From Dehalococcoidia bacterium (GTDB lineage Bacteria > Chloroflexota > Dehalococcoidia > SZUA-161 > SpSt-899): DNA of 33,798 nt. A program made the position numbers and the translations under genes. Below the pieces are notes generated by a model that was given only the letters and a program-made list of their open reading frames with translations, searched no databases and had not been told where the DNA came from. The stretch spans positions 1 to 33,798 of the forward strand of contig JAQTRE010000001.1 in assembly GCA_028711995.1 (NCBI GenBank), read 5' to 3'. Of this stretch, positions 1-9,435 are shown one piece after another. The number at the start of each line of letters is the position of its first letter. The stretch's first letter is position 1.

Positions 1-18
1 CCTTGCTCAAGAGGATGA

Positions 19-567
19 CTATCGGCCTTTCATCTGCTCTTTGCCGTGAGCATAACCGCGCTCGAAGGCCTTCATGTTCAGCTCTTCGGTTCCCTTGGGG
101 ACCGAATCCAGAACGGACTTCTTCAGGGCATCCACCGAAACCGTGTCGATCACCGACGCCAGAAAGCCCAGCATGACAATATTGGCCACTGCGCTACGGC
201 CCAGCTCTTCAGCAATGCGGGTGGCCGGGACTTTCAGTATCCTGGACTCCTGCGATTTATTCGGCTTGACCAGACCGTCATCGATGATCACCGTGATGTC
301 ATCTCCGACGTTGGCGGCATATTTGGTGTATGCCTCCGGAGACATCGCCACCACGACAGCCGGGTTCTCGATATAGGGATAACCGCCGGGCTCATCGGAA
401 ATGACTACCTGCGCGCTGCACGCACCGCCACGCGCTTCCGGGCCATAAGCCTGGGTGAAGGTAGCATGCCTTCCATCGTAAATAGCGGCCGCCTGACCCA
501 CGATATTTCCGGCCAAGATGATCCCCTGTCCGCCAAATCCGCTCAACCTGATCTCAGTTCGGCTCAT
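19..567 (-). CDS. korC: 2-oxoacid:ferredoxin oxidoreductase, gamma subunit
   Basis: This 182-aa protein is the gamma subunit of a four-subunit 2-oxoacid:ferredoxin oxidoreductase, which decarboxylates a 2-oxoacid to acyl-CoA and reduces ferredoxin in the cytoplasm. The N-terminus has the family's glycine-rich signature GFGGQGIILAG, followed by the TFTQAYGPEARGGACSAQVV segment typical of KorC/PorC. Length is normal for a stand-alone gamma subunit. It is the last gene of the cluster that reads leftwards from korD, and it is separated from korB by the GreA-like gene. A GGAG motif lies 7 nt before the ATG. The 2-oxoglutarate specificity is inferred from the KorABCD arrangement; another 2-oxoacid (branched-chain or pyruvate) cannot be excluded from sequence. 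Confidence 0.9.
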   Translation of the reverse strand: MSRTEIRLSGFGGQGIILAGNIVGQAAAIYDGRHATFTQAYGPEARGGACSAQVVISDEPGGYPYIENPAVVVAMSPEAYTKYAANVGDDITVIIDDGLVKPNKSQESRILKVPATRIAEELGRSAVANIVMLGFLASVIDTVSVDALKKSVLDSVPKGTEELNMKAFERGYAHGKEQMKGR

Positions 568-625
568 ACATCACTCCAAGGGTTGCGGGTCCGGCCCCGA
601 AAATCCGCTTCCCCGAATCTGCCAT

Positions 626-1177
626 CTACTCCGTTTCGACTGCCCGGGAAAGAATCTCCTTGCGTTCCCTTAACTGAGCTTCGATAAGGCCAAGCCTCTC
701 TCGGGCATCGTGATATCCGGCATTCTCCGAGAGGTCTCCCTCTTCTCGGGCTTCCGCCACCTGGGCAATGACCTTCAGTCTCTCAGCCGAGAGTTTTTCC
801 ATCTCTTCCTCAAGCGTCTGCCGACTCTCCGGCGAAAGCCGGAACGTTTCCCGTTTTGCATTGGTTGCTTTGGCAGCGGTCTTGGGCTCTTTTCTCTCGA
901 TGATGCCAATGGCTATGTTACTCCGCACCCATCCTTGTTCTTTGGAAAAGTCAAAGAACTTTTCCAGCGCCTCGGTACGCTTTCTGCGCTCCGGCACTTT
1001 CTTGACCTCCATTACGAATTCCCTGGCTTCAACGGTGGTAAGGGTGAACATGGGGCACTCCCTGCCACATAACGTGGCAAAGCGGGAGAGATCTGATCTC
1101 ATGCCATAGACAGCCGACGGGCTTTCCAGGAATGCTTCAATAGCACTTCCCAGAGAGATACTGTTGTTATCTACCAT
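626..1177 (-). CDS. SAM-like / GreA N-terminal domain fusion protein
   Basis: This 183-aa protein joins two recognisable parts. Residues about 8-80 resemble the SAM-like core-binding domain of tyrosine recombinases, but no catalytic domain follows. Residues about 110-183 match the N-terminal coiled coil of GreA/GreB, with the tip motif EEGDLSENAGYHDAR that carries the acidic residues GreA inserts into the RNA polymerase secondary channel. The FKBP-like C-terminal domain that anchors GreA to polymerase is absent. The gene sits between korB and korC with gaps of 89 and 58 nt. A role at RNA polymerase, in DNA binding, or both is inference. The domain calls come from motif recognition only. Confidence 0.7.
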   Translation of the reverse strand: MVDNNSISLGSAIEAFLESPSAVYGMRSDLSRFATLCGRECPMFTLTTVEAREFVMEVKKVPERRKRTEALEKFFDFSKEQGWVRSNIAIGIIERKEPKTAAKATNAKRETFRLSPESRQTLEEEMEKLSAERLKVIAQVAEAREEGDLSENAGYHDARERLGLIEAQLRERKEILSRAVETE

Positions 1178-1266
1178 CAGTCTTCCGTCCTCGCTCCGGG
1201 GGGTTGATGGGATAGGTCCCGGAAATTTGCATATTTTGCGTATAGTGTTGCTGATCGACCATTCGA

Positions 1267-2127
1267 CTACTTCTTTGTTGACTGCACCTCAGCGGCAGTT
1301 TTTGGGCTTCGAATTCTGGACTGCAGATCGGAAAAAGTGGGGCGCTCGATATCGACAAACTTTCCCACGGTGATCGGATCAGTCATGCCGATCCCCACTT
1401 CTCCAAGCTGAGCGCCGTGCTTGATGACGCTGTTATCGCGATAATATTTCAGCTGGGTCAAACCGCTTCCCTGACGGTTCTTTCGCCCATAGTGAGTTGG
1501 ACAGGGAGTGATCACCTCCACAAAGCTAAAGCCTTTTTTATGGAGCGCCTCCGTCATGGTATTCTCCAGGCGGCGCACATGGATAGCGGTCCAGCGGGCA
1601 ACGTAAGTAGCTCCGGCGGCCGTCACCAGATTCGGCAAGTTAAATGCGGGCTCAAAGTTGCCCAAGGGAGAAGTGCTTGTGCGCGCATTGACCGGCGTGG
1701 TGGGAGCCACCTGTCCACCCGTCATCCCATAAATGAAGTTATTGACACAGATGACCGTTAAATCCATGTTCCTTCGAGCAGCATGGATAAGATGATTTCC
1801 GCCGATGGAAGTGAGATCGCCGTCACCGCTGAACACCACCACCTTCATCTCCGGATTAGCCAGCTTCAAGCCGGTGGCGAATGGAATAGCACGCCCATGA
1901 GTCGTATGGAAGGAATCCAGCTTCACATAGCCGGCAACCCGGCCGGTGCATCCGATTCCCGAAACGATAGCCACCTTTTCCAGCGGCAATTCGCTCTTGA
2001 CCAGGGCGCGCAAGAAACTCTGCAACACCGTTCCCAACCCACACCCTGGGCACCAGATATGAGGGAGACGGTCCTGCCTCAAAAGAAAGCCGGTTTCAAT
2101 GTGATCGTCTTTTCCGTTCCCGTTCAT
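1267..2127 (-). CDS. korB: 2-oxoacid:ferredoxin oxidoreductase, beta subunit (TPP-binding)
   Basis: This 286-aa beta subunit binds thiamine diphosphate and carries out the decarboxylation step. Visible signatures are HIWCPGCGLGT near the N-terminus, GIGCTGR, the HGRAIPFATGLKLANPE stretch and the TPP/Mg motif GDGDLTSIGG followed by NNFIYGMTGGQ. Its start overlaps the korA stop by 4 nt (ATGA), so the two subunits are translationally coupled. Length agrees with KorB proteins, and the separate alpha, gamma and delta genes around it show the four-subunit architecture rather than a fused pyruvate:ferredoxin oxidoreductase. Confidence 0.93.
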   Translation of the reverse strand: MNGNGKDDHIETGFLLRQDRLPHIWCPGCGLGTVLQSFLRALVKSELPLEKVAIVSGIGCTGRVAGYVKLDSFHTTHGRAIPFATGLKLANPEMKVVVFSGDGDLTSIGGNHLIHAARRNMDLTVICVNNFIYGMTGGQVAPTTPVNARTSTSPLGNFEPAFNLPNLVTAAGATYVARWTAIHVRRLENTMTEALHKKGFSFVEVITPCPTHYGRKNRQGSGLTQLKYYRDNSVIKHGAQLGEVGIGMTDPITVGKFVDIERPTFSDLQSRIRSPKTAAEVQSTKK

Positions 2128-3275
2128 TTGGCCGCCTTCTTAATGGCTTCAAGGATCACCTTGGGATCGTGCACCGCACCACCCATGTGGGGCACCAGAA
2201 TCGTTTTGGCCTTCCCTGCAACGCATCTCTCTACTTCCAATGCGATCTGACCGGCATTGAGCTCCGGAACCACAAAGGCTTTCACCTTGCCCGCAATCTG
2301 CCGGATTCTCTCATCCGGGAAAGGCCATACGGTAATGAGCCGGAGCATGCCCACCTTTACACCCTCTTCCCGCGCGGCCTTAACCGCCAGCAGGGCCACT
2401 CGAGCTGAAATCCCATAGGAGCAAACCACTACCTCGGCACCGTCGATCTGATCCTCTTCAATCTCAATGATGTCCTTCTTATTGAGATCGATCTTATCGA
2501 TCAGCCTTCGCACCAGCTTTTGCTGCGCTTCGGCGCTCATATCCGGATATCCTCTCTCGTCATGAGTGAGGCCAGTCACATGATAGAAATAGCCCTCGCC
2601 CGCGTTGGCCATAGGCGGGACCAGGTCGGCATCGGGCTTATAGGGCAAGTATTCCTCCGGAGGAAGGGAGGTTTTTCGGCGGGGGAATATCTCCAGTTGC
2701 TCCGGTGGAGGGATGGTCACCTTCTCGCTCATATGGGCCACCGATTCATCCCCCATGATCAACACCGGAACGCGATATTTTTCGGAGAGATTGAAGGCTT
2801 TGATCGTCAGGGTGAACATCTCTTGCGGCGAACTGGGAGAAAGCGCGATAATCCCGTACAGACCATGAGACCCCCAGCGAGCCTGCATCATATCACCCTG
2901 AGCCGTCAGAGTGGGCAGGCCGGTCGATGGACCCGCACGCTGAACATCGGCTACCACACACGGCGTCTCCATCATAGCGCCAAGGCCGATATTCTCCATC
3001 ATCAGGCTGAAGCCCGGCCCGGAAGTGGCGGTCATCGATTTGACCCCGCCCCACGATCCTCCCAGGATAGCGGCCATCGAAGCGATCTCGTCTTCCATCT
3101 GGATAAAAGTGCCGCCCACCTCGGGAAGCCTCTCCGCCATCCGCTCCGCGATCTCTGTGGCCGGGGTAATGGGATATCCGGCAAAGAAGCGGCATCCGGC
3201 ACTGATGGCGCCTTCAGCACAGGCTTCATCCCCGTTCATGAAAAACTCACCGACCAAAGGACCGTGACTAGCCAT
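2124..3275 (-). CDS. korA: 2-oxoacid:ferredoxin oxidoreductase, alpha subunit
   Basis: This alpha subunit of about 383 aa contributes the pyrimidine-binding part of the TPP site and much of the dimer core. It has the typical opening FMNGDEACAEGAISAGCRFF, the GYPITPATEIAE motif, MEDEIASMAAILGGSWGG and TATSGPGFSLM, all diagnostic of KorA. I place the start at the ATG at 3275 and not at the in-frame ATG at 3293, because GAGGAGG ends 6 nt before the 3275 ATG and nothing comparable precedes the upstream one. With this start the gene begins 5 nt before the end of korD reading, so the two genes overlap slightly. It overlaps korB by 4 nt at its own end. Confidence 0.93.
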   Translation of the reverse strand: MASHGPLVGEFFMNGDEACAEGAISAGCRFFAGYPITPATEIAERMAERLPEVGGTFIQMEDEIASMAAILGGSWGGVKSMTATSGPGFSLMMENIGLGAMMETPCVVADVQRAGPSTGLPTLTAQGDMMQARWGSHGLYGIIALSPSSPQEMFTLTIKAFNLSEKYRVPVLIMGDESVAHMSEKVTIPPPEQLEIFPRRKTSLPPEEYLPYKPDADLVPPMANAGEGYFYHVTGLTHDERGYPDMSAEAQQKLVRRLIDKIDLNKKDIIEIEEDQIDGAEVVVCSYGISARVALLAVKAAREEGVKVGMLRLITVWPFPDERIRQIAGKVKAFVVPELNAGQIALEVERCVAGKAKTILVPHMGGAVHDPKVILEAIKKAAK

Positions 3276-3552
3276 CGCTTGCCTCCTCTTCATCCTGATC
3301 TACGGTATTGGCAGTAATGGCAAAATCGGGGCAGAGGAGTTCACACAGACCGCAGCCAGTACAATCGGCAGGATTGGCGGCATACGGGAAATGATATCCC
3401 TTCAGGTTGAATTCGGGAGACTCTTTCAGCACATGTCTGGGACAGAAGTTAATACAAAATCCGCACCCTTTGCACCGGTCCGGGATCACATGCGTCTGAC
3501 CATAAATGGGTTTAACTTTTTCTTGATCTAGAGGGCTTCTCCAGTATTTCAT
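3268..3552 (-). CDS. korD: 2-oxoacid:ferredoxin oxidoreductase, delta subunit (2x[4Fe-4S])
   Basis: This 94-aa ferredoxin-like subunit passes electrons from the TPP site to free ferredoxin. It holds two canonical cluster motifs, CKGCGFCINFCP and CTGCGLCELLCP, each CxxCxxCxxxCP, so two [4Fe-4S] clusters are expected. It is the promoter-proximal gene of the cluster, and its last codons overlap the korA start region. GGAG lies 6 nt before the ATG. The promoter-like sequence upstream is listed separately. Confidence 0.92.
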   Translation of the reverse strand: MKYWRSPLDQEKVKPIYGQTHVIPDRCKGCGFCINFCPRHVLKESPEFNLKGYHFPYAANPADCTGCGLCELLCPDFAITANTVDQDEEEASDG

Positions 3553-3604
3553 CGGTTCTCCGGACTCCTGCTGGAAAGGTTAGCCGTCATCAAGGACAGC
3601 CTTC

Positions 3605-3634
3605 ATTCTATCACAAGCGGGGCGGTTGAATCAA
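3605..3634 (-). promoter_or_regulatory. Putative sigma70-type promoter of the kor operon
   Basis: Reading on the minus strand, TTGATT (3629-3634) and TAGAAT (3605-3610) are separated by 18 bp and point into korD, whose ATG is about 50 nt downstream. Four of six and five of six positions match the consensus. It is a motif match only, with no transcript evidence. Confidence 0.5.
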
Positions 3635-3746
3635 AACCAAGTATAAAATGCTTGATCCACCCATCTTCTTGGGGAGGGGCAACACCACACAGAGCACTAC
3701 TATTTTGAGAACAAACCCACGGTTCCGGGTCGAATCCGCCGATTGA

Positions 3747-5942
<2,196 letters not shown>

Positions 5943-5969
5943 TCGGAGCATCATTTGAATATTGGCATT

Positions 5970-6033
5970 GTCATTCCCGCGAAAGCGGGAATCCATATAA
6001 CGAAGCATGGATTCCGGATCAAGTCCGGAATGA
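5970..6033. repeat. Cloverleaf-like palindromic intergenic repeat
   Basis: Two hairpins lie side by side: ATTCCCGC-GAAA-GCGGGAAT (5973-5992) and ATTCCGGA-TCAAG-TCCGGAAT (6011-6031). The outer ends GTCATTCC and GGAATGAC are also inverted copies, and the inner flanks (GGAATCCAT/ATGGATTCC) pair across the centre, so the 64-bp unit can fold as a cruciform or cloverleaf. This is the form of REP/MITE-like repeats dispersed in many bacterial genomes. It may also end ligA transcription. Only one copy is in this window. Confidence 0.75.
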
Positions 6034-6091
6034 CCGGCCTTGTATTACATGAGGTGTTTGCAAGTTTTGATCAGAGCTTCTTTACAAAAAT

Positions 6092-7285
6092 ATGGATAAC
6101 ATCGCACTGATTGCCACCTCAACCTTCGGGCTGGAGAGAGTGGTCAGAAATGAAGTGGAAGCCCTGGGATTTGGAAAGGTGAAGGTCTCGGATGGAAGGA
6201 TCGAGTTCGAAGCAACGCCTAACGATATCCCAAAAGCCAACTTGTGGCTCAGATGCGCCGATAGAGTGCTCCTTAAAATGGGCGAATTCGAAGCCCTTAC
6301 CTTTGAGGAACTTTTTGAAGGAACCAAGGCGCTGCCGTGGGAGAGATGGATCACTGAAGACGGCGAATTCACCGTCAACGGCAAGGCGGTAAACTCCACC
6401 CTGGGCAGCATCCGGGCATGCCAGGCAATCGTCAAAAAAGCCGTGGTCGAAAGGCTGAAGGAAAAGTACCACACGGAATGGTTCAAGGAAACAGGGCCGA
6501 AATTCACCATACAGATATCGATGCTGAAGGATATCGCCCTTCTGACCATCGATACTTCCGGGGCAGGGCTCCACAAAAGGGGCTACAGGGACGAAGCCGT
6601 GGAGGCTCCGCTGAAAGAGACGCTGGCGGCTGGGCTGGTCCTGCTCAGTTTCTGGGATAAGGATAGAATCCTGATCGATCCGATGTGCGGTTCCGGGACG
6701 ATCCCGATCGAAGCAGCCATGATCGCCCGGAATATAGCGCCGGGACTAAGGCGAGAATTTGCTTCCGAGCGCTGGCCGGAAATCGATGCCAGCGCCTGGA
6801 CCGAAGCAAGACGCTCCGCACACGATGCCATTAACTCCAATCGCAAACTCCAGATATTCGGTTATGATATCGACGGGAAGAGTATCGAATCCTGTAAAAT
6901 CAATGCCCTGAATGCCGGTGTCAAGGAGAACATTGTTTTTGAACAGAGGGCCGTAAAAGACCTAATGATCGATAAACAGTATGGAATCGTTATCTCGAAC
7001 CCTCCTTATGGAATCCGAATGGCGGATTTCCGGGAAATTAATGAAGTCTATATCTCCCTTAACAAGATATTCAGAAAGAAACGCGGGTGGTCGGTATATA
7101 TATTGACCGCCGACGAGATGTTCCCCAATTACTTCAAACGCTCGCCGCCCGATAGGGTCAGGAAGCTCTATAACGGCAGAATAAAGGTGGACTATTATCA
7201 GTATTATGGGGAAAGACCCCGTCAGCACCAGGCCCCCCTGAAAACCGAGCCAGTTCCGGAGGAAGGCTCGCTTCCGGCAGATTAG
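6092..7285 (+). CDS. THUMP-domain class I RNA methyltransferase (RlmL N-terminal/YpsC-like)
   Basis: This 397-aa protein is predicted to methylate guanine N2 in 23S rRNA, by analogy with the N-terminal half of E. coli RlmL and with B. subtilis YpsC. The first 155 residues or so fit a ferredoxin-like plus THUMP RNA-binding region. The methyltransferase half contains the SAM-binding motif DPMCGSGTIPIEAAMIA and the catalytic SNPPYGIRM motif typical of N-methyltransferases acting on exocyclic amines. Length matches YpsC-type proteins; the second methyltransferase domain of E. coli RlmL is absent. No clear ribosome binding site precedes the ATG. The exact rRNA position is not readable from sequence. 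Confidence 0.85.
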   Translation: MDNIALIATSTFGLERVVRNEVEALGFGKVKVSDGRIEFEATPNDIPKANLWLRCADRVLLKMGEFEALTFEELFEGTKALPWERWITEDGEFTVNGKAVNSTLGSIRACQAIVKKAVVERLKEKYHTEWFKETGPKFTIQISMLKDIALLTIDTSGAGLHKRGYRDEAVEAPLKETLAAGLVLLSFWDKDRILIDPMCGSGTIPIEAAMIARNIAPGLRREFASERWPEIDASAWTEARRSAHDAINSNRKLQIFGYDIDGKSIESCKINALNAGVKENIVFEQRAVKDLMIDKQYGIVISNPPYGIRMADFREINEVYISLNKIFRKKRGWSVYILTADEMFPNYFKRSPPDRVRKLYNGRIKVDYYQYYGERPRQHQAPLKTEPVPEEGSLPAD

Positions 7286-7439
7286 TGATCTCGATCCGAC
7301 TGGCTTTTGGGCTCCCATATTTCAACGGGCCCATCAGAGCGTCCCCAATAAATCCCCAGATTTGACTGGTACCAATTTCTCATTGCGATGAAGGGAACTT
7401 GGGGCTAAAGTATATCTACTACCTGCGGTTGGAGCGAAC

Positions 7440-7637
7440 ATGGCTACTGAATCTGTGGGAAAGGGCTCTGAAATGGATAAGAAAAAAACAAGAACCTATA
7501 CCATCACGACCAAAGACGGGGCCAGAATGACTGTGCCGAAAGACGTATTTCTGGAAGAGCTGGGCATGGCATGGCAGGCTGGCGCTACGATCAGAACAGG
7601 CGACCAATCCGTTCCTGAGAGTCCGGCCGCCAGTTAA
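7440..7637 (+). CDS. Small hypothetical protein
   Basis: This 65-aa reading frame starts with an ATG preceded by GGAG at 6 nt. The product is charged, with a lysine-rich stretch (MDKKKTRTYTITTKDG) and no membrane segment, cysteine cluster or known motif. The middle part, TITTKDGARMTVPKDVFLEEL, looks like a small beta-hairpin plus helix. An internal ATG at 7473 is an alternative start. The flanking DNA has no other gene, so this is a plausible but unproven gene with no assigned function. Confidence 0.45.
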   Translation: MATESVGKGSEMDKKKTRTYTITTKDGARMTVPKDVFLEELGMAWQAGATIRTGDQSVPESPAAS

Positions 7638-8143
7638 CCCCCGGAGGCGTGATTCCCGAGAGGAATCTGGCCATTGACGTTCCACATCATCCACCTCTGT
7701 CTCTAAAGACCTGTTCAGCGAGCCAAGCTGCGTCGGTCCGCCATTGCCCGTTTCAGATTCAAAACTCTCCTGTTTAGCACCACCCACAACCGCCGAAAAC
7801 CGCCCCAAAACGCGGGCGATATTTGCAAACCGTCAGACTCCCATTAGCTTCACTTCCGGCAACACAAGTTCAGCATGAGCTATCGAAGGGGATAATAACA
7901 CACAGCCACCTTCCTATGACCGCTAGGACCGCGCGAATACCAAAGGAGTAAATTGGGCCAGCCAGAGAGACGGGGATTTGAATCCATAATCTGGGACATG
8001 GGGTTTTGCGCAAGCTGGTACTCGTTAACTATGTGTGCAGCTTCACCTGCATTATCATAACTTGGCAAATCATACGTACTAACATGGAGTTTCAGAAGAC
8101 TCGCAGGCTGCATAGTACCCCTCGAAACGGGTATAATATCCTC
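7638..8143. other. Gene-poor stretch of about 500 bp
   Basis: No reading frame here has a credible start and protein-like composition on either strand. Frames that remain open on the minus strand run antisense into the MaoC-like gene. The stretch could be a decayed gene or an untranslated region. The only signal I can support is the -10-like hexamer at its right end, listed separately. Confidence 0.5.
8132..8137 (+). promoter_or_regulatory. Perfect -10 hexamer directly upstream of the MaoC-like gene
   Basis: TATAAT ends 6 nt before the ATG at 8144. A start of transcription 6-7 nt downstream would fall on the start codon and give a leaderless mRNA. There is no good ribosome binding site before the ATG, which agrees. 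The -35 region at normal spacing (8109-8114) matches the consensus poorly. Confidence 0.4.
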
Positions 8144-8596
8144 ATGAATCACAAACGATATTATGAAGATATCAAGCTTGGCGAGATGTACCGATCCGGA
8201 ACGTATCACCTCAGCGAGCAAGCGATCATTGATTTTGCCCGGCAATGGGACCCGCAGCAGGTCCATATCGATCCGGAGTTCGCAGCGCAAACCAAATTCG
8301 GCAACGTATTTGCCAGTGCAACTCATCTTGTGAGCATCACGACCAAGCTCTCTAACAGCGCTTGGGGAAGCATCGCCCTGAGTGCTGGCCTGGGATGGGA
8401 TAAGGTCCGATTTATATCTCCCGGATTGCCGGGTGCCAATCTCTACTCGGAAGCCGAAGTAATCTCAAAACGAGAGTCCGGATCTAATCCAGATGCCGGT
8501 ATCGTCACATGGGCAATGAGGTTGTTCAACCAACACGATGAACCTGTGATTGCTTATGAGGCCATTGGACTGATCGAAAAATATCACAAACAATAG
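8144..8596 (+). CDS. MaoC-like hotdog-fold dehydratase family protein
   Basis: This 150-aa protein resembles MaoC-type (R)-hydratases, which hydrate or dehydrate acyl-CoA thioesters. Visible hallmarks are the opening YYEDIKLGEMYRSGTYHLSE, the helix region IIDFARQWDPQQVHIDPEFA with the Asp/His pair of the hydratase active-site segment, and the later GLGWDKVRFISPGLPG and VTWAMRLFNQHDEPV strands. The frame is open upstream to 8006, but the ATG at 8144 gives the family length and the correct N-terminus. The substrate is unknown. It is followed after 18 nt by the YcxB-like gene, so the two may be co-transcribed. Confidence 0.75.
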   Translation: MNHKRYYEDIKLGEMYRSGTYHLSEQAIIDFARQWDPQQVHIDPEFAAQTKFGNVFASATHLVSITTKLSNSAWGSIALSAGLGWDKVRFISPGLPGANLYSEAEVISKRESGSNPDAGIVTWAMRLFNQHDEPVIAYEAIGLIEKYHKQ

Positions 8597-8614
8597 TTCA
8601 AGGAAGCTGCACGG

Positions 8615-9163
8615 ATGAAAATAGAACTGAACTTTCAAGTTACCAAGGAAGATTACCTGAGATTTCTCATGTATTCATCCGGAGAGTCTTCACTGCAAAG
8701 AGGACGCCGGAAGAGAAACAGGATAATTGTCACCATTCTTCTCGGCGCCATCTCTGCAATCGGCTTTTCTTCAGGGATCATAGCACTCGGCGGGACTTTT
8801 TCTGCCTTGACCGTCCTTGCGTATATCCTCCACCCACGATTCACAAAGTGGTGGTATGAAAAACGGTATAGCAAGTTCATAAACAAAACTTATAGAGAGA
8901 AGATCGGGAAGGAAGCGATATTCAGACTTGAGGAAGATGGTATCTATGAGAGCGGTGCAGGCACCGAGGGGAAAATCGAATTCTCTGCCGTGCGTTCGAT
9001 AGTCGAACTGGAAAACCATTTCTTAATTCGCTTGAAACAGTCAGCATCCATCATTTTGCCAAAAGAAAGACTGAATAAGAAGATACTGCGACGTTTTATT
9101 CAAGAGGTATCGAGACGAACAGGTCTTCCGATAACAGATCACACAGCAAGACGATGGAGTTGA
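8615..9163 (+). CDS. YcxB-like membrane protein
   Basis: This 182-aa protein has a short cytoplasmic N-terminus, two adjacent hydrophobic segments (about residues 31-70, beginning IIVTILLGAISAIG) and a soluble C-terminal domain of mixed strands and helices. The layout of two helices followed by a domain containing GIYESGAGTEGKIEFSAV and an ILPKERL motif fits the YcxB-like family, whose function is not established. AGGAAG lies about 8 nt before the ATG. It is the last chromosomal gene before the tRNA remnant. Confidence 0.55.
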   Translation: MKIELNFQVTKEDYLRFLMYSSGESSLQRGRRKRNRIIVTILLGAISAIGFSSGIIALGGTFSALTVLAYILHPRFTKWWYEKRYSKFINKTYREKIGKEAIFRLEEDGIYESGAGTEGKIEFSAVRSIVELENHFLIRLKQSASIILPKERLNKKILRRFIQEVSRRTGLPITDHTARRWS

Positions 9164-9201
9164 ACCAAGGCAACTCATCTTTCGCCCTACAAAACAAAAA
9201 T

Positions 9202-9236
9202 GGCCCCCGTCGGAAAAAATCCTAGAGGGCCGTTTT
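9202..9236. terminator. Bidirectional intrinsic terminator
   Basis: GGCCC (9202-9206) pairs with GGGCC (9227-9231). On the plus strand it is followed by GTTTTAG and would end the YcxB-like gene. On the minus strand it is followed by ATTTTTGTTTT, a better U-tract, and sits just after the tRNA-His 3' end, so it probably served the original tRNA gene. The loop is about 20 nt. Confidence 0.6.
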
Positions 9237-9248
9237 AGCTTCGGTTTT

Positions 9249-9298
9249 TGGGGTGGGTAGAGGGGATCGAACCCTCGATCTCCAGGGCCACAATCTGG
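9249..9298 (-). other. tRNA-His 3' half: probable prophage attachment site (attL)
   Basis: On the minus strand 50 nt reproduce the 3' half of a tRNA-His gene: anticodon arm with loop TTGTGGC (anticodon GTG, 9289-9291), a 5-nt variable loop, a T arm with perfect GAGGG/CCCTC stem, the 3' acceptor strand, discriminator C73 (a tRNA-His hallmark) and encoded CCA. The D arm is missing: only 8 nt lie between a GTGGGAG that could mimic an acceptor strand and the anticodon arm. A copy of the 3' half next to phage genes is the usual trace of tyrosine-recombinase integration. The intact tRNA-His gene and the integrase should lie at the other prophage end, beyond the right edge. Confidence 0.7.
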
Positions 9299-9412
9299 GG
9301 ACTGCCCTCCCACGGCATGTTTTTCTGTATCATAGCATGACATTTCACATTCAACAAGATGCCCCATGGTGATATGTCATACCACCAACGGTCGGTCAAT
9401 AACGCCGACTCC

Positions 9413-9432
9413 GTGATCGAAATGTGATCGAA
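9413..9432. repeat. Short direct repeat next to the att-like site
   Basis: GTGATCGAA occurs at 9413-9421 and again at 9424-9432, an 11-bp period equal to about one helical turn. It lies about 115 bp inside the presumed attachment site. Phage integrases use arm-type repeats in this position, so that role is possible but unproven. Confidence 0.3.
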
Positions 9433-9435
9433 CTG

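Noticed and set aside
46-687. Long open frame on the plus strand opposite korC
   Set aside because: It lies antisense to the clearly identified gamma subunit, has an implausible residue mix and runs across the gene boundary.
2520-3317. 265-codon frame on the plus strand opposite korA
   Set aside because: The opposite strand encodes a well-supported KorA. This frame is rich in His, Arg and Gly, as is usual for antisense frames of G+C-rich genes.
7968-8000. GGGGATTTGAATCC resembling a tRNA T arm
   Set aside because: No anticodon arm, acceptor pairing or CCA can be built around it.
9249-9320. Complete functional tRNA-His gene
   Set aside because: Only 8 nt separate the candidate acceptor strand from the anticodon arm, so no D arm can form. 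A 3'-half remnant fits better.
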